A stretch of DNA of 64,000 nucleotides, taken from positions 558,001 to 622,000 of the forward strand of contig NZ_BAXR01000001.1 in assembly GCF_001310635.1 (NCBI RefSeq). The letters run 5' to 3'. Source of the DNA: Bacillus sp. JCM 19034 (GTDB lineage Bacteria > Bacillota > Bacilli > Bacillales > Bacillaceae_D). The translations under genes and the position numbers were made by a program. This document shows positions 8,906 to 19,162 of the stretch, piece by piece. The notes beneath the pieces were generated by a model. That model had not been told where the DNA came from. It saw only the letters and a program-made list of their open reading frames with translations, and did no database searches. The first letter of the stretch is position 1. Every line of letters starts with the position of its first letter.

Positions 8906-9802
8906 TTATCTAAACATACCCGAACCTTTGATGATTTCATCTGTACCAAGTAACGTAGCATCATATATTGTTCTATTCTGCTTCTTTAAAAAACTTTGGA
9001 CTACTTGATAACCAACAGCGTAACCAGCTCCAGCGGAAAGCCCTACTGGATTATAGCCCTGACTTTTTGCTTGTTCATCCCCGAACATATAACTACTTAC
9101 TTCAGCGAAACCTTTTTGGTTTACATTTTCTCCTATAACATGAGTAGAATACTCTAGCTCTTCACCCACAATTGATGTAACCCAAGGACCTAAATATTCT
9201 TCTCCATACATTTCCGTTGCAAACGATTCTGCAAGACCTTCTATTACAATATAGTCACCTAACGTAACATTACCATGATTCCAATCAAAATAAGAAAATC
9301 TCAAATTATGATGAAATTCATGAGCAATTAATGAAGGAATCCTAGGTATGTTATAGTCATTCGGTCTCAGCATAATGATAATATAGCCAGGAATGCCACC
9401 GAACCCGACATAATCATTATATACATGTGGGTTTCCTTTAGCGGAGATAAAAGCAGCAAATTTGAGTAAATCTGAACTAATCTTCAAGCCTGCTTTTTCT
9501 GAAGCTTTGAGGCACTCACTGAGCGTTTTACGAGCAAGATACTCTATATTTAACTCTATTAACTTAACTAAAGCCTCTTTGATACTTTCGGTATTTTCTA
9601 AACTCTCAAATCCTAACATTTGTGTTGCCATTTTCACATCATAGCCACCTTGTTGTTTTGCATTCATAGGTACATTTATTGATAACCACATTGATTCAAA
9701 AGGCTTCATCATCTTGTCCTTAAAATAAATATCCCTATCGTCTAAGTCCTTATTTATTAATGCTTTATATTGCTCTACTGTATTAACGACTTCAATCTTC
9801 AT
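8906..9802 (-). CDS. DUF2268 putative zinc-dependent protease
   Basis: 298 residues. The zincin motif HEFHH (in LIAHEFHHNLRF, about residues 161-172) is followed about 25 residues later by EGLAESFATEMYG, whose Glu is the likely third zinc ligand. This matches the DUF2268 family of predicted metalloproteases. No signal peptide is seen, so it is probably cytosolic. Start ATG 9802 has an AAAGGGG site; upstream in-frame codons look non-coding. Target unknown. Confidence 0.8.
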   Translation of the reverse strand: MKIEVVNTVEQYKALINKDLDDRDIYFKDKMMKPFESMWLSINVPMNAKQQGGYDVKMATQMLGFESLENTESIKEALVKLIELNIEYLARKTLSECLKASEKAGLKISSDLLKFAAFISAKGNPHVYNDYVGFGGIPGYIIIMLRPNDYNIPRIPSLIAHEFHHNLRFSYFDWNHGNVTLGDYIVIEGLAESFATEMYGEEYLGPWVTSIVGEELEYSTHVIGENVNQKGFAEVSSYMFGDEQAKSQGYNPVGLSAGAGYAVGYQVVQSFLKKQNRTIYDATLLGTDEIIKGSGMFR

Positions 9803-9935
9803 TAGTGGATTACCCCTTTCTATAATTAGTAGAATCATTACGGAATTCTTTAAATAAAAGCATAATGTATGACGCAGCGTTAATGTCAAACATCATTTTC
9901 AGCTCATCCTCCCTGAATAGAGAAAAAATAAAAAA

Positions 9936-9958
9936 CGTTACTGCATATTGCAGCAACG
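9936..9958 (-). terminator. Rho-independent terminator after maa
   Basis: CGTT-CTGCA / TGCAG-AACG stem with one mismatch, then a run of T on the minus strand. Confidence 0.65.
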
Positions 9959-10026
9959 CACGAGTTTTAAACGTCTATAAACACAATTCATACGATCTTC
10001 ATTTAATATAAGAGTTACCAAAACTT

Positions 10027-10587
10027 TTATAACTCTATTTGTTTAATGATTTTGGCTGGGTTTCCACCTACAACGACATGATTTGGTACATCTTTCGTAA
10101 CGACAGCACCAGATGCAACAACGACATTGTCTCCTATTGTAACTCCTGGATTTATTACGGCACCTCCACCGATCCAGACATTACTTCCAATCGTAATCGG
10201 TTTTGCGTATTCTCTGCCAGAATTACGTTCAGTTGGATGAATGGGGTGTGTGGCAGTATAAATTTGCACTCTAGGAGCTAGCATACAATTATCACCGATT
10301 CTTACTTCACAAACATCTAAAATCGTACAATCGAAGTTGGCAAAAAAGTTTTCTCCTACGTGCGTGTTGTAACCATAATCAAAACGGATGTTCGGCTCCA
10401 TATAGATGTTTTCTCCAGCTGTACCTAGTAACTCCTTTAATAGTTTTGTTCGTTTTTCAATTTCCGTTTCAATTGTTTGATTATAGATTCTCACCCTTCG
10501 TCTTGCTTCCTCACGTTCCTTTAATAATTGAGAATCAGAAGGTTTGTACATTTCTCCAGCTAACATTTTTTCTTTTTCTGTTTTCAT
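10027..10587 (-). CDS. maa: Maltose/galactoside O-acetyltransferase
   Basis: 186 residues: an N-terminal Maa domain ([11 protein letters not shown] near residue 8, then a helical [10 protein letters not shown] region) and a left-handed beta-helix of hexapeptide repeats (from about 75), ending in [11 protein letters not shown]. The active-site His is in the TATHPIHP segment. It transfers acetyl from acetyl-CoA to a sugar hydroxyl. The true acceptor is unknown. Monocistronic, with a terminator at 9936-9958. Confidence 0.88.
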   Translation of the reverse strand: MKTEKEKMLAGEMYKPSDSQLLKEREEARRRVRIYNQTIETEIEKRTKLLKELLGTAGENIYMEPNIRFDYGYNTHVGENFFANFDCTILDVCEVRIGDNCMLAPRVQIYTATHPIHPTERNSGREYAKPITIGSNVWIGGGAVINPGVTIGDNVVVASGAVVTKDVPNHVVVGGNPAKIIKQIEL

Positions 10588-10742
10588 TTAACATACCTAC
10601 TTTCCTTCGTTTGATCTACAATCCCTTATCCTATGTTTCACTTCAAAAAACCCCCAATAAAGCTTATGTAGTATATTTTCTCATCAATCTGCAATATGTA
10701 AAATCCCATTTCTTTAAGTTGAATGTATCACAAGGTAAGGTT

Positions 10743-11626
10743 TCATGCCTGTGAGGTAATAGGGTGTTTAACGTTTAATGGGAAATAGTTACTACCGCTC
10801 GTTTTTACAAACAATACATCAGCACCACTAAAAGTTTGACTATGCGCATCAATTCCTTTATAACTCGGAGTATAGTGAAAAACGATTTTATTCGTATCTC
10901 TATTTGTGATCTTCGGAAGAATATGATGAATGTTGATTTCTTTTTTACTAATAATATCAAAAATATCAGTTTGCCTGCCTTCTGTTCTAAAAATAACGAT
11001 CGCATCTTGATCTTCTATATAGTAAATATCATTATTGAACACATAAATACAATAAAACATGAGCACCCCTTGACTGTTTAATGTGCCGAACAGATTAGAA
11101 ACAGGTACTCTTTCGGAGGCAACTTTATAAATAAATTTTAGATCTTTGATATTGCTACCATCTAACTTACGAATACGACCTGCTTCAACTGATTGATGTG
11201 GTGAATAGGTCATTGAAAATTGATATTCGTTTACTCGTTGGAAGCCAAACTTAGGATAAAAATCTAAAACGTGTTGATTGGCAAATAGGTACATGAAATC
11301 ATAATGATTCTTATATTCTTCTAAAACCAGATTTATTAAGCTTGCTGAAAGTCCATGATTTCGATATTCTGGATGAGTCATCACCGTACCGATTTGTATC
11401 GCTCTTTTTTCTCATTATTTATGACGAAGGCTAAGAGGTTAACTGACACGTTTGCTACAATTTTATCCCCTTCTGCATAAGAATAGGGTATATAACGGTT
11501 ATTCCAAAATCCTTTTGTATACCAAGCTTCAAAATTCAAGTCAAAAATCAAAGTGGCAAGCTCATTAAAGCTCCTCCTCAGTTTCTCATTATGTTTGTAA
11601 TCCTTAACAAACGTTAAACCTCTCAT
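10743..11626 (-). CDS. GNAT-family N-acetyltransferase, frameshifted in a homopolymer
   Basis: Two overlapping frames make one protein. The first, starting at 11626, gives MRGLTFVKDYKHN ... VANVSVNLLAFVIN. The second begins with the acetyl-CoA site region GTVMTHPEYRNHGLSASLI. They meet at a six-T run (11405-11410), where one extra base would restore about 294 residues. It resembles longer GNAT proteins with an N-terminal acetyltransferase domain and an SCP2-like C-terminal part. Substrate unknown. Probably a sequencing error rather than a true pseudogene. Confidence 0.7.
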
Positions 11627-11858
11627 TTCCTCTGCTCATCCCCTAACTTTTTCTATTATTATCCCACAGTCTTCTAAGTTTACCAATTCAAGTTTCCATA
11701 CATTTACTAACGCAACATCAGCGTAATTAAAGTACAGTACTACCAACCATTAGACAAGATATACCAAATGGCGGACGTAGAAATTCATCACCTGCCCATG
11801 CTTTTATTCATAAACTACAGTAGCAAGTAGCATATGGACGTAAGGGGGAAACACAGTC

Positions 11859-13283
11859 ATGGAATTAACTTTAGCACATTGGCTTTACTTAACAGGCACC
11901 TGTCTCATTATTTTAACAATGCTATTACGCCAAAATGTCGTTGTCCCTGCTTTAATCATGACATATATCGTTGGTGCCGTTTATACACATTCATTTCTAG
12001 ACGGCATTCATGTTATATTTAACGCTAATTTAATTGCTGCCAGAGAACTGTTTCATATTTTTCTCATCATTGCGATAATGACTGCCCTACTACAAGGGCT
12101 AAAATCCATTGAAGCAGACAAAAAAATGATTATCCCTTTTCAGAAAATAATGGTTAATGGTCATTGGTCTTATTGGATTGTCGTTTTCGTAACTTATGCA
12201 TTATCTTTATTTTTCTGGCCAGCTCCCGCAGTACCGCTTATCGGTGCACTTCTTATTCCAGTCGCCATCCGCTCAGGATTATCACCTTTAGCGACAGCAT
12301 TAGCCGTATCGCTTGCTGGACATGGAATGGCATTGTCCTCAGATTTCGTGCTGCAAGTAGCACCTAGCTTATCAGCATCTGCTTCTTCGATCATTTCTGC
12401 AACAGCTGTCGCTGATCGCTCTCTTATTTTGTCTTTAATAACCGGTGTAATCGCTTTATCGATCGTATATTTTCTTATAAGGAAAGACATTGTAGCACCT
12501 TCTAATAAAAATATTGTCAGCTGGGAGCAGAAAGGGGAGAATGCGACAAAAGTCGACGATGATCATTTAGTGATTAAAAAGGGCCATATAGTAACTGGTT
12601 TGCTGTCATTGTCCCGATTTCTTTCCTCGCCATTGTCATTTATGTCATCGTAGCAACGTTCACCTCTTATCTTCCGGATATGGAAGATGGATCAGGTGCT
12701 TCATTAATTGGTGGGACAGCGATCATCCTTTTGTTACTAATTGCTGGAGTTCGTAATTTCAAAAGGTCATTACAAGAAGTAAGTGACCACCTTATTAACG
12801 GATTTGTTTATGCTTTTAAAGTGATGGGCTAGTCATACCAGTCGCAGGTTTTTCTTTATTGGTAGTAATAACTATGCGGCAAGTATTTTTCGAATTGAAG
12901 CAGACGAAGCTCCAATGTTTCTATTTGACCTCGTTCATGCTAGTCAAAGCTTCATTCCTGATCATGCCTTCTTTACTGGATTTGGTATCTTAGTTTTAGG
13001 AATGGTTTCCGGCTTAGATGGTTCTGGCTTTTCTGGTTTGTTGTTAATCGGTTCGATCGCAGAAGCCTTTTCACATACTTCTGGAGTAGATGCCGCAACG
13101 CTCGCAGCTATTGGTCAAGTAGGAGCGATTTGGGTTGGTGGAGGAACATTAGTAGCATGGTCACCAATTATCGCAATTGCAGGCTTTGCTCGTATTTCTG
13201 TTATTGACCTTGTACGCAAAAGCTTCTTCCCCGTTGTGATCGGTTTAAGCATTGCAACGATATATGGACTATTATTTCTTTAA
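11859..13283 (+). pseudogene. Multi-span permease (ion-transporter-like), at least three frameshifts
   Basis: Hydrophobic protein of about 475 residues, with a good GGGGG ribosome site before ATG 11859. The frame breaks near 12595, 12833 and 12855. In order the pieces read MELTLAHWLYLTGTC ..., then WFAVIVPISFLAIVI ..., then LVIPVAG, then FFIGSNNYAASIFRI ... to the stop at 13283. Each break is repaired by one added base. The arrangement of paired helices with SGLDGSGFSGLLLIG resembles anion/proton permeases of the IT superfamily, but I do not recognise the exact family or substrate. Confidence 0.6.
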
Positions 13284-13314
13284 AAGAGCAGACGATTAAC
13301 TAGAGGTGACCGAA

Positions 13315-14281
13315 GTGAACATTGCGTATGTACAATCAGGTTATCCAAATATTTATCACTATTTTGATCAGACTATTGCAAAAGCATTACATGTACTTGG
13401 CGAAAGCAGACAAGATTCAGCTTTTAGTGAACAAGAATTGATTCAACATAGTCATATTAACAGTCATGATCTAATTCTTACATTACTCGGAAACAACTTG
13501 CAAACGAAAACGATAACTATGTTACAGGATAAAAATATCGCTACAGCTGTTTGGTTAACAGAGGACCCTTATTTTATCGATGATACCATCAAACCATCTT
13601 TTCATTTGATTATGTATTTACTATTGATTCAGCTGCTGCAGCGATATACCGTCAAGCAGGTCATCCGAATACTCATTATTTACCGTTAGGAACTGATCCT
13701 ACTATTTACAAGCCAATAAACTCAACGTGTGTAAAGCAATATGATTTGATGTTAATCGGTACCCCTTATCCTAATCGAGTGAAGCTAATTCAAAAAATTC
13801 TTACATCATCTCATTACTCGATTTTAATCGTAGGGAAAATTGGGATAACTATTTGCCAACTAAGAAATATCCAAGGCTAACAGTTAAAGCTGAATGGTTG
13901 GCTCCAAGCGAAGTGAATCAGTTATTGCCGTTAGCTTCTATTCATTTAAACCCACATCGTCCGGCTGATTTAAAACAAAATCATAACAAACATCAAATAA
14001 AGAGCATGAGTATAAACAACCGTACCTTTGACGTAGCTTGTGCTCAACAATTTCAACTAATTGAACATAAGAACGACATTGAACATCATTTTGAGCTAGG
14101 AAAAGAAATTGTATCTTACGATGATACAAATGACCTGCTCGCTAAAATATCCTATTACTTAAAAAATCAAAAGGAACGAAAGCAAATTGCCCTCAATGCT
14201 CGAAAACGAGTTTTAACAGATCATACATTTTTGCAGCGGATTGAAAAAATGATGACAATCATAAAAGAAGAGATTGAATAG
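13315..14281 (+). pseudogene. CgeB/YkvP-like glycosyltransferase, two frameshifts
   Basis: First of four related glycosyltransferases. The frame from GTG 13315 carries AVWLTEDPYFID. After a shift near 13600 it continues FDYVFTIDSAAAAIYRQAG, and after another near 13842 WLAPSEVNQLLPLASIHLNPHR, NNRTFDVACAQQFQLI and a C-terminal helix. All three segments match the CgeB-type (DUF3880 plus Glyco_trans_1_2) layout. Both shifts are repaired by one extra base in T or A runs. In B. subtilis CgeB and YkvP act on the spore surface or in the mother cell; that role is inferred here. Confidence 0.72.
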
Positions 14282-14302
14282 TCAATTGACTACGCAATCT
14301 CT
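14269..14302 (+). terminator. Rho-independent terminator overlapping the end of the glycosyltransferase gene
   Basis: AGAGATTG pairs with CAATCTCT, with AGTCAA/TTGACT inside, followed by TTTT. It overlaps the stop codon and faces the coat-like gene, so it may serve both strands. Confidence 0.65.
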
Positions 14303-14315
14303 TTTGATTGTTATA

Positions 14316-15167
14316 TTATAGTTCGTTTTGTTCGTTTAACTCCTGAATACGTGTGCGGATTGATTCTGTTTCAGCATTCTCAGCTTCGCCAATTGCAACC
14401 TGCTGATTTTGAGTTAATTTAATGAATAGAATCACTTCCATTTTCTCTGTTATACAACGGAAACGACCTTGCTTGTCAAAATCATTTGTAATATCAACCT
14501 CATTAATAAATGATGCTAGTAGCTTACATTTAATTGGTTCATTGAAATATTCAAAGTTAACTTGGCCATGAGTACAGCGGTCAGCACCATGTCCATTCTT
14601 AGCTAATTCCCTACGCTCAGTAACGGAGTTCTTCACACTAACATTGGCTCTATCTCGTGGATTAACAAGTGCAATTGTTTGGTTTGTACTAAACGGTACA
14701 TCTACCGCGTAGTCTCTAATAAAACCACTTCCATCTGAATATTGAATATTTTTATGAATGATCCCTGAAATAAATAATGTAACAAAATTTGGACCAGCTA
14801 ATGATGGAACCGCCTTACACTGCGTTAACGAAACATTTTTGCGAATGTTCTTAATTTCTGTTGCATACGTCGGTAAAGTAATATCAGCCTCGACATTTGC
14901 AGCTAATTCTACCTCTGCTAATGCAACTGGTGCATCAATAACCGGTACATTTAATACATTTCCTTCTACTCCTAAACCAATTGCCTCTGCATCTATTTGC
15001 TTGACTTTAGCCTTTTGATTTTGCTTTGCTGGGGGACATTTTTGATTATTATTTGCTGTTGGACACGTTTGATTTGTATAACCCGATACCTTCTTCTTCC
15101 TATTTGATACAACAGCAGGGATTAACCCATTTTCACTACGGACAAATTCGTTTCGATTATTGTTCAT
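14316..15167 (-). CDS. Spore coat/exosporium-like protein
   Basis: 283 residues. The N-terminal 65 residues are polar, rich in Asn/Gln/Lys with a few Cys (QTCPTANNNQKCPPAKQ). A beta-rich domain follows, resembling SPOCS/CsxC-type spore-surface proteins (VSLTQCKAVPSL, VTLFISGIIHKNIQY, DYAVDVPF), then an acidic helical tail. No signal peptide, as expected for a mother-cell protein. A sigma-K-like promoter lies 67 bases upstream. It sits between glycan genes, so it could be a surface protein or glycan acceptor; that is inference. Confidence 0.6.
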   Translation of the reverse strand: MNNNRNEFVRSENGLIPAVVSNRKKKVSGYTNQTCPTANNNQKCPPAKQNQKAKVKQIDAEAIGLGVEGNVLNVPVIDAPVALAEVELAANVEADITLPTYATEIKNIRKNVSLTQCKAVPSLAGPNFVTLFISGIIHKNIQYSDGSGFIRDYAVDVPFSTNQTIALVNPRDRANVSVKNSVTERRELAKNGHGADRCTHGQVNFEYFNEPIKCKLLASFINEVDITNDFDKQGRFRCITEKMEVILFIKLTQNQQVAIGEAENAETESIRTRIQELNEQNEL

Positions 15168-15233
15168 GCTGTCACTCCTTATTGTAAGTTTTTAACCAAC
15201 CGTACAACTGTGAGTCGTTAGTTGATTTACTAC

Positions 15234-15260
15234 TTACATATGCAGGGATGAAAGACAGGT
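15234..15260 (-). promoter_or_regulatory. Sigma-K-like promoter for the coat-like gene
   Basis: On the minus strand ACC, 15 bases, then CATATGTAA. The sigma-K consensus is AC-N16-CATANNNTA, so this has one mismatch in the -10. The element before 27748 has the same ACC-N15-CATATG arrangement. Confidence 0.45.
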
Positions 15261-15334
15261 TTAGACATTACCATCAATTTTCAAATAAAATGACATAAAA
15301 TGGTTTAATCCCTCACGAACAAATCACTATAACC

Positions 15335-16159
15335 TTATGCCCTCGTAAAACCAAATTCCCCCAACGAATGTTCATCCGTATGGAAATCAGAGCCCCCTGT
15401 CATAATAAGCTGATTTTCTTGTGCAAGTTGTTTAAACAATTGACGATGCTCTTCTTTATGATTACGATGCCAGACCTCTATTCCATCAAATGGAAACTGG
15501 AGTAATTGCTCAACGACTTGTAACTCTAAATAAACAGGATGAGCTAAAACAGCCAAGCCACCTGCTTGATGAATGATCTCGACCCCTTCTTTTGGAGTTA
15601 ATACTTTCTTCGGCAAAGCACATGGTTTCCCATCCGCTAAATATTCATCAAATACCATTTGATAGTCTGCCACATAACCCTTTTTTACGATCGCCTTAGC
15701 AATATGTGGCCTTGCAATAACGCCATCTTCACTATACTCTTTTACATCTTCCATTGTTATTTTGAAGCCAATCTCATTGAACTTTTCGATAATTCGTTTT
15801 GCACGATCAATTCTTCCTACTTGTAAAAGCTTTAACGTTTCATTTAATTCCTCACTTGGAGAAATGTTATACCCTAATATATCAACACTATTACCATTAT
15901 ACTTTGTGCTTAGCTCGACAGCAGGTATAACCGTTATATGATATTTTTCAGCTGCATTTTGTGCCTCCTTAATTCCATCTAACGTATCATGATCGGTGAT
16001 TGCAATCGTTTCTAAGCCACACTTATATGCTTTTTTTACTAATTCAGCTGGGGTATAGTCTCCATCAGATGCCGTTGTGTGCATGTGTAAATCAAATTTA
16101 GTTTGTAATGCTTGATTTAAATCCAAACTATTCAGCCTCCACTCACTAATATTTAACAT
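15335..16159 (-). CDS. PHP-domain phosphoesterase (YciV/TrpH-like)
   Basis: 274 residues with all PHP metal-binding blocks: DLHMHTTASDGDYTP (about residue 23), ITDHDTLDG (about 55), PAVELST (about 80), ARPHIAKAI (about 150), VLAHPVY (about 206) and GGSDFH (about 257). Enzymes of this type hydrolyse phosphoesters such as 3',5'-nucleotides or short RNA 5' ends with a trinuclear metal centre. The substrate in this organism is not known. Minus strand, facing the coat-like gene. Confidence 0.85.
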   Translation of the reverse strand: MLNISEWRLNSLDLNQALQTKFDLHMHTTASDGDYTPAELVKKAYKCGLETIAITDHDTLDGIKEAQNAAEKYHITVIPAVELSTKYNGNSVDILGYNISPSEELNETLKLLQVGRIDRAKRIIEKFNEIGFKITMEDVKEYSEDGVIARPHIAKAIVKKGYVADYQMVFDEYLADGKPCALPKKVLTPKEGVEIIHQAGGLAVLAHPVYLELQVVEQLLQFPFDGIEVWHRNHKEEHRQLFKQLAQENQLIMTGGSDFHTDEHSLGEFGFTRA

Positions 16160-16210
16160 TCTTTAATCGTTTTATATAAAAATAGGCCTAGACTTCTAAT
16201 TGATTAGTGA

Positions 16211-16238
16211 ACATCCTCAATCTTTTATACATAAGTAA
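16211..16238 (+). promoter_or_regulatory. Possible sigma-K-like promoter of the sulfotransferase/glycosyltransferase operon
   Basis: AC at 16211, 17 bases, then CATAAGTAA, near the AC-N16/17-CATANNNTA pattern. It is 72 bases before the first sulfotransferase start. Weak evidence by itself, supported by similar elements at other spore-surface genes here. Confidence 0.3.
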
Positions 16239-16309
16239 TTATATACGATTTCTAATTATATCGGTATCTACGATATTACGTAAATCAATCGAAAGAGAGG
16301 AGATTGACT

Positions 16310-17056
16310 TTGACTTCTTCGATTACGAGTCATCCATTCCCCTCGTATTTAATCATTGGTGCTCAGAAGTGTGGAACCACATCTCTTTACCATTACTTAA
16401 TACAACATCCTCAAATTAATCCAACAAAAACTAGAAGAGAGATTCATTTTTTTGATACGAAGTTTTATGGTAAAGGAATTGAATGGTATAAAAATCAATT
16501 TATCCATTCGCCAAATATGATTACTGGCGAGGCAACACCTCGTTATTTATATAATGCTATCGTACCGGAAAGAGTGTATAAACATTTTCCAAATATAAAA
16601 CTTATCATCTTATTACGCAATCCGGTAGAACGTGCATTTTCTCAATATAAAATGGAATTTGAGAAAGAAAAGAAAAGACTTCGTTATAACGATACAGAAA
16701 AGTACTCATTCGATTCAATTATTGAGGCAGGCTTACACAACCATAATAATCGCTGGATCGATTATTTAGAAAGAGGGATTTATAGTAAACAAATAAAAAG
16801 ATGGCTAAAGTATTATCCAATTGAACAGTTTCATATCATTAAAAGCGAGCAATTCTTCAGAAATCCGAAATCTTCATATAAACGTGTTCTACGTTTTTTA
16901 GACATTGAAGAATTTCAATTAAATGATTATAAACGTTATCAGAAAAGTCAAACAGCAATTAACATGAATCCTAATACGAAGAGAAAACTACAAGCATTTT
17001 ACGAACCATATAACAAAGAATTAAATGAGTTACTTGGTCGGAAATTCGATTGGTAA
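16310..17056 (+). CDS. Sulfotransferase family protein (copy 1)
   Basis: About 248 residues, cytosolic. The 5'-phosphosulfate-binding loop IIGAQKCGTTSLY is near residue 15 and the 3'-phosphate-binding block LLRNPVERAFSQYK near 103, with TGEATPRYL between. This is the PAPS-dependent sulfotransferase (heparan-sulfotransferase-like) pattern: transfer of sulfate from PAPS to a hydroxyl or amine, likely on a glycan. Start TTG 16310 has GAGAGGAG at good spacing; TTG 16304 is too close to it. Clearly paralogous to the gene at 20596. First gene of the plus-strand operon. Confidence 0.87.
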   Translation: MTSSITSHPFPSYLIIGAQKCGTTSLYHYLIQHPQINPTKTRREIHFFDTKFYGKGIEWYKNQFIHSPNMITGEATPRYLYNAIVPERVYKHFPNIKLIILLRNPVERAFSQYKMEFEKEKKRLRYNDTEKYSFDSIIEAGLHNHNNRWIDYLERGIYSKQIKRWLKYYPIEQFHIIKSEQFFRNPKSSYKRVLRFLDIEEFQLNDYKRYQKSQTAINMNPNTKRKLQAFYEPYNKELNELLGRKFDW

Positions 17057-17081
17057 TGAACTTTATGATTGAGGTGATACG

Positions 17082-18079
17082 ATGATTCGCTTATTGTATA
17101 TTTCTTCAGGAAAAAAACGTTATCTGATCTAACACCAAGTCTAACTCTCGCTTTTAAGCAGTTAGAAAAAGACCGAGATGATTTCCAGTTTCTAGATCAT
17201 TTATTCCTAAATGGGGCACAACAGTCCTTACAGAGAAAGTTAAAAGAATTTCAACCTACGATAATCGTTTTATTTGGTCAAGATACACACCAGGCACTAC
17301 AATACCTTAAGCACTTGAAAGTTCCTATCGGATTATGGGTAGTCAACGATCCGTACCGAATATCCGACTATATTCATAAGGCAAAGAAGTATGATTTTAT
17401 TATAACTGAAGAATCATCATGCGTACCATTTTACAAAAAAGAGCTAAATATACAATCGTTTCATTTTCCGCTCGCAGTTAATGAACGAAACTATTATCCT
17501 ATCCCAAAACTAAAAAAAAGATATGATTTTTCCTTTATTGGAAATGCAACACCAAGTAGAATTGCCTTTTTTAATTCATTACTTAAGAAAATTAAATGTG
17601 ATGACTTTATTCTAATTGGAAAAGGCTGGAAAGATCTAAGTCAATATAAAAAGTATATCAATCAGATCCAGTTAAAATTAATCTCACCAAAAGAAGTATG
17701 TCAAATTTATAATCAATCAAAAATCGTTTTAAATCTTCATAGAAGTTCTAATGATCAAAATAAAAACCCTTATCGACTAAAGGCGTTAACACCTAACAAT
17801 CGAACGTTTGATATTTGTGCAACTAATTCATTTCAGCTCATTTCTTATCGTGAGGAATTAGGCAATTATTTTGAATTAAATAAGGAGATCGTAGCGTTTG
17901 ATCATGTGAATGATTTAGCTCAAAAAATTAACCATTATAACGTTCACAAAGAGCTACGTGAAACAATTGCAAAAAATGGCTATTTACGTGCATTACGAGA
18001 ACATACGTATAAAGAAAGGGTCGCTTCATTACTAAATACACTACCTATTGAATTAAAAGTTATTCGCTCATTCAAATAG
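17082..18079 (+). CDS. CgeB-like glycosyltransferase (copy 2), frameshifted in an A run
   Basis: From ATG 17082 the frame MIRLLYISSG breaks in the seven-A run at 17111-17117. One extra A restores LSDLTPSLTLAFKQLEKD and the rest, about 332 residues. Family marks: GLWVVNDPYRI, FSFIGNATPSRI, PKEVCQIYNQSKIVLNLHR and the sugar-nucleotide site NNRTFDICATNSFQLI. It should transfer a sugar to a spore-surface glycan, judging from CgeB and the neighbouring rhamnose and sulfotransferase genes. 25 bp after copy 1 of the sulfotransferase. Confidence 0.8.
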
Positions 18080-18092
18080 AGGAGTGGTTTAA

Positions 18093-19073
18093 ATGAGAAT
18101 TCTTCATATAACGTCAGGTGTTCCATCATTATCAAATTTAGATTATAACATGACTCGTGCATACGAAATGATCAATCGTGAATCCAAATACAAAATTAAA
18201 GTACTAACATATACTAAGCGAAATATTCCTACCCTTCTTGCAAAAATAAAGCAATTTAATCCAGATTATGTGATAGTTTTTCGTGTTTCCCTTGCCTCTT
18301 CTTTATTATCTGCTTTAAAACAATTACACATTCCGGTTGGACGCTGGGTCGTCGATGATCCACATAGAATAGATAAGCATTTAGCTAGAAGTAAACAATA
18401 TGATTTCGTCATCACACAAGAGGCAAGCTGTGTTCCTGTTTATGAACGACATCATATAAAAGGGATTCACGGACCTTTAGCAACTAATGAAAATGAATAT
18501 TACCCGATGGAAGTATCCGATCATTACTCATCTGATATTTGCTTCATCGGTACACCTTATAAAAATAGACTCACGATTATTGATTCACTAGCTGATTTAC
18601 TGAAAGATAAGAAAACGGTGATCATTGGACCTAATTGGAATCAGCTGAAATATTTTTCAGCATTACAACGAAACATTAAGAATCAAACGATCCCACCTCA
18701 TGAGGTAGCTAAATATTATAACGGGGCTAAAATTGTTTTAAATTTAAACCGTCCAATTAACGATGTAGGATTTAACAGCAATAAAGTAAAAGCGACAACT
18801 CCTAACAATCGAACGTTTGATATTGCGGCTTGTCAATCGTTTCAGCTTACTGCTTGTTTAAAAGGAGTAGAAACCTTCTATGAACCAAACAGTGAGATCA
18901 TCTGTTTTCAAAACAGACATGAATTGAAAGAGCAAATATCCTATTATTTAGAACATCCTACAGAACGAAATGAAATTGCCGATAGAGCCTATCAGCGAAC
19001 GCTTCGAGATCATACGTATAAAGTACGGATTGAATCCATACTTGAACAATTACAATCAATCAACAAAAAGTAA
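18093..19073 (+). CDS. CgeB-like glycosyltransferase (copy 3), intact
   Basis: 326 residues, undisrupted. N-terminal Rossmann-like half begins MRILHITSGVPSLSNLDYN. Diagnostic blocks are GRWVVDDPHRI, ICFIGTPYKNRL, AKYYNGAKIVLNLNR and NNRTFDIAACQSFQLT. No signal peptide or membrane segment, so it works in the cytoplasm, presumably the mother cell. GAGGAGTGG ribosome site. It follows copy 2 by 13 bp, pointing to tandem duplication and specialisation for successive sugars. Donor and acceptor unknown. Confidence 0.85.
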   Translation: MRILHITSGVPSLSNLDYNMTRAYEMINRESKYKIKVLTYTKRNIPTLLAKIKQFNPDYVIVFRVSLASSLLSALKQLHIPVGRWVVDDPHRIDKHLARSKQYDFVITQEASCVPVYERHHIKGIHGPLATNENEYYPMEVSDHYSSDICFIGTPYKNRLTIIDSLADLLKDKKTVIIGPNWNQLKYFSALQRNIKNQTIPPHEVAKYYNGAKIVLNLNRPINDVGFNSNKVKATTPNNRTFDIAACQSFQLTACLKGVETFYEPNSEIICFQNRHELKEQISYYLEHPTERNEIADRAYQRTLRDHTYKVRIESILEQLQSINKK

Positions 19074-19162
19074 TTTCTTACGCCTCATACTTCGATCACT
19101 TATTATTTTGTCGATCAAAAGGCTATATCAATCGAATTTTTTAAGTTGAAGGAGAGATTCAA

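Noticed and set aside
10836..11081. 81-codon plus-strand ORF
   Set aside because: Antisense to the GNAT gene, low-complexity Ile/Asn sequence.
12834..12836. In-frame stop in the permease, considered as a recoded codon
   Set aside because: It is TAG and lies at a frame change; one added base gives normal helix sequence on both sides, so it is a frameshift.
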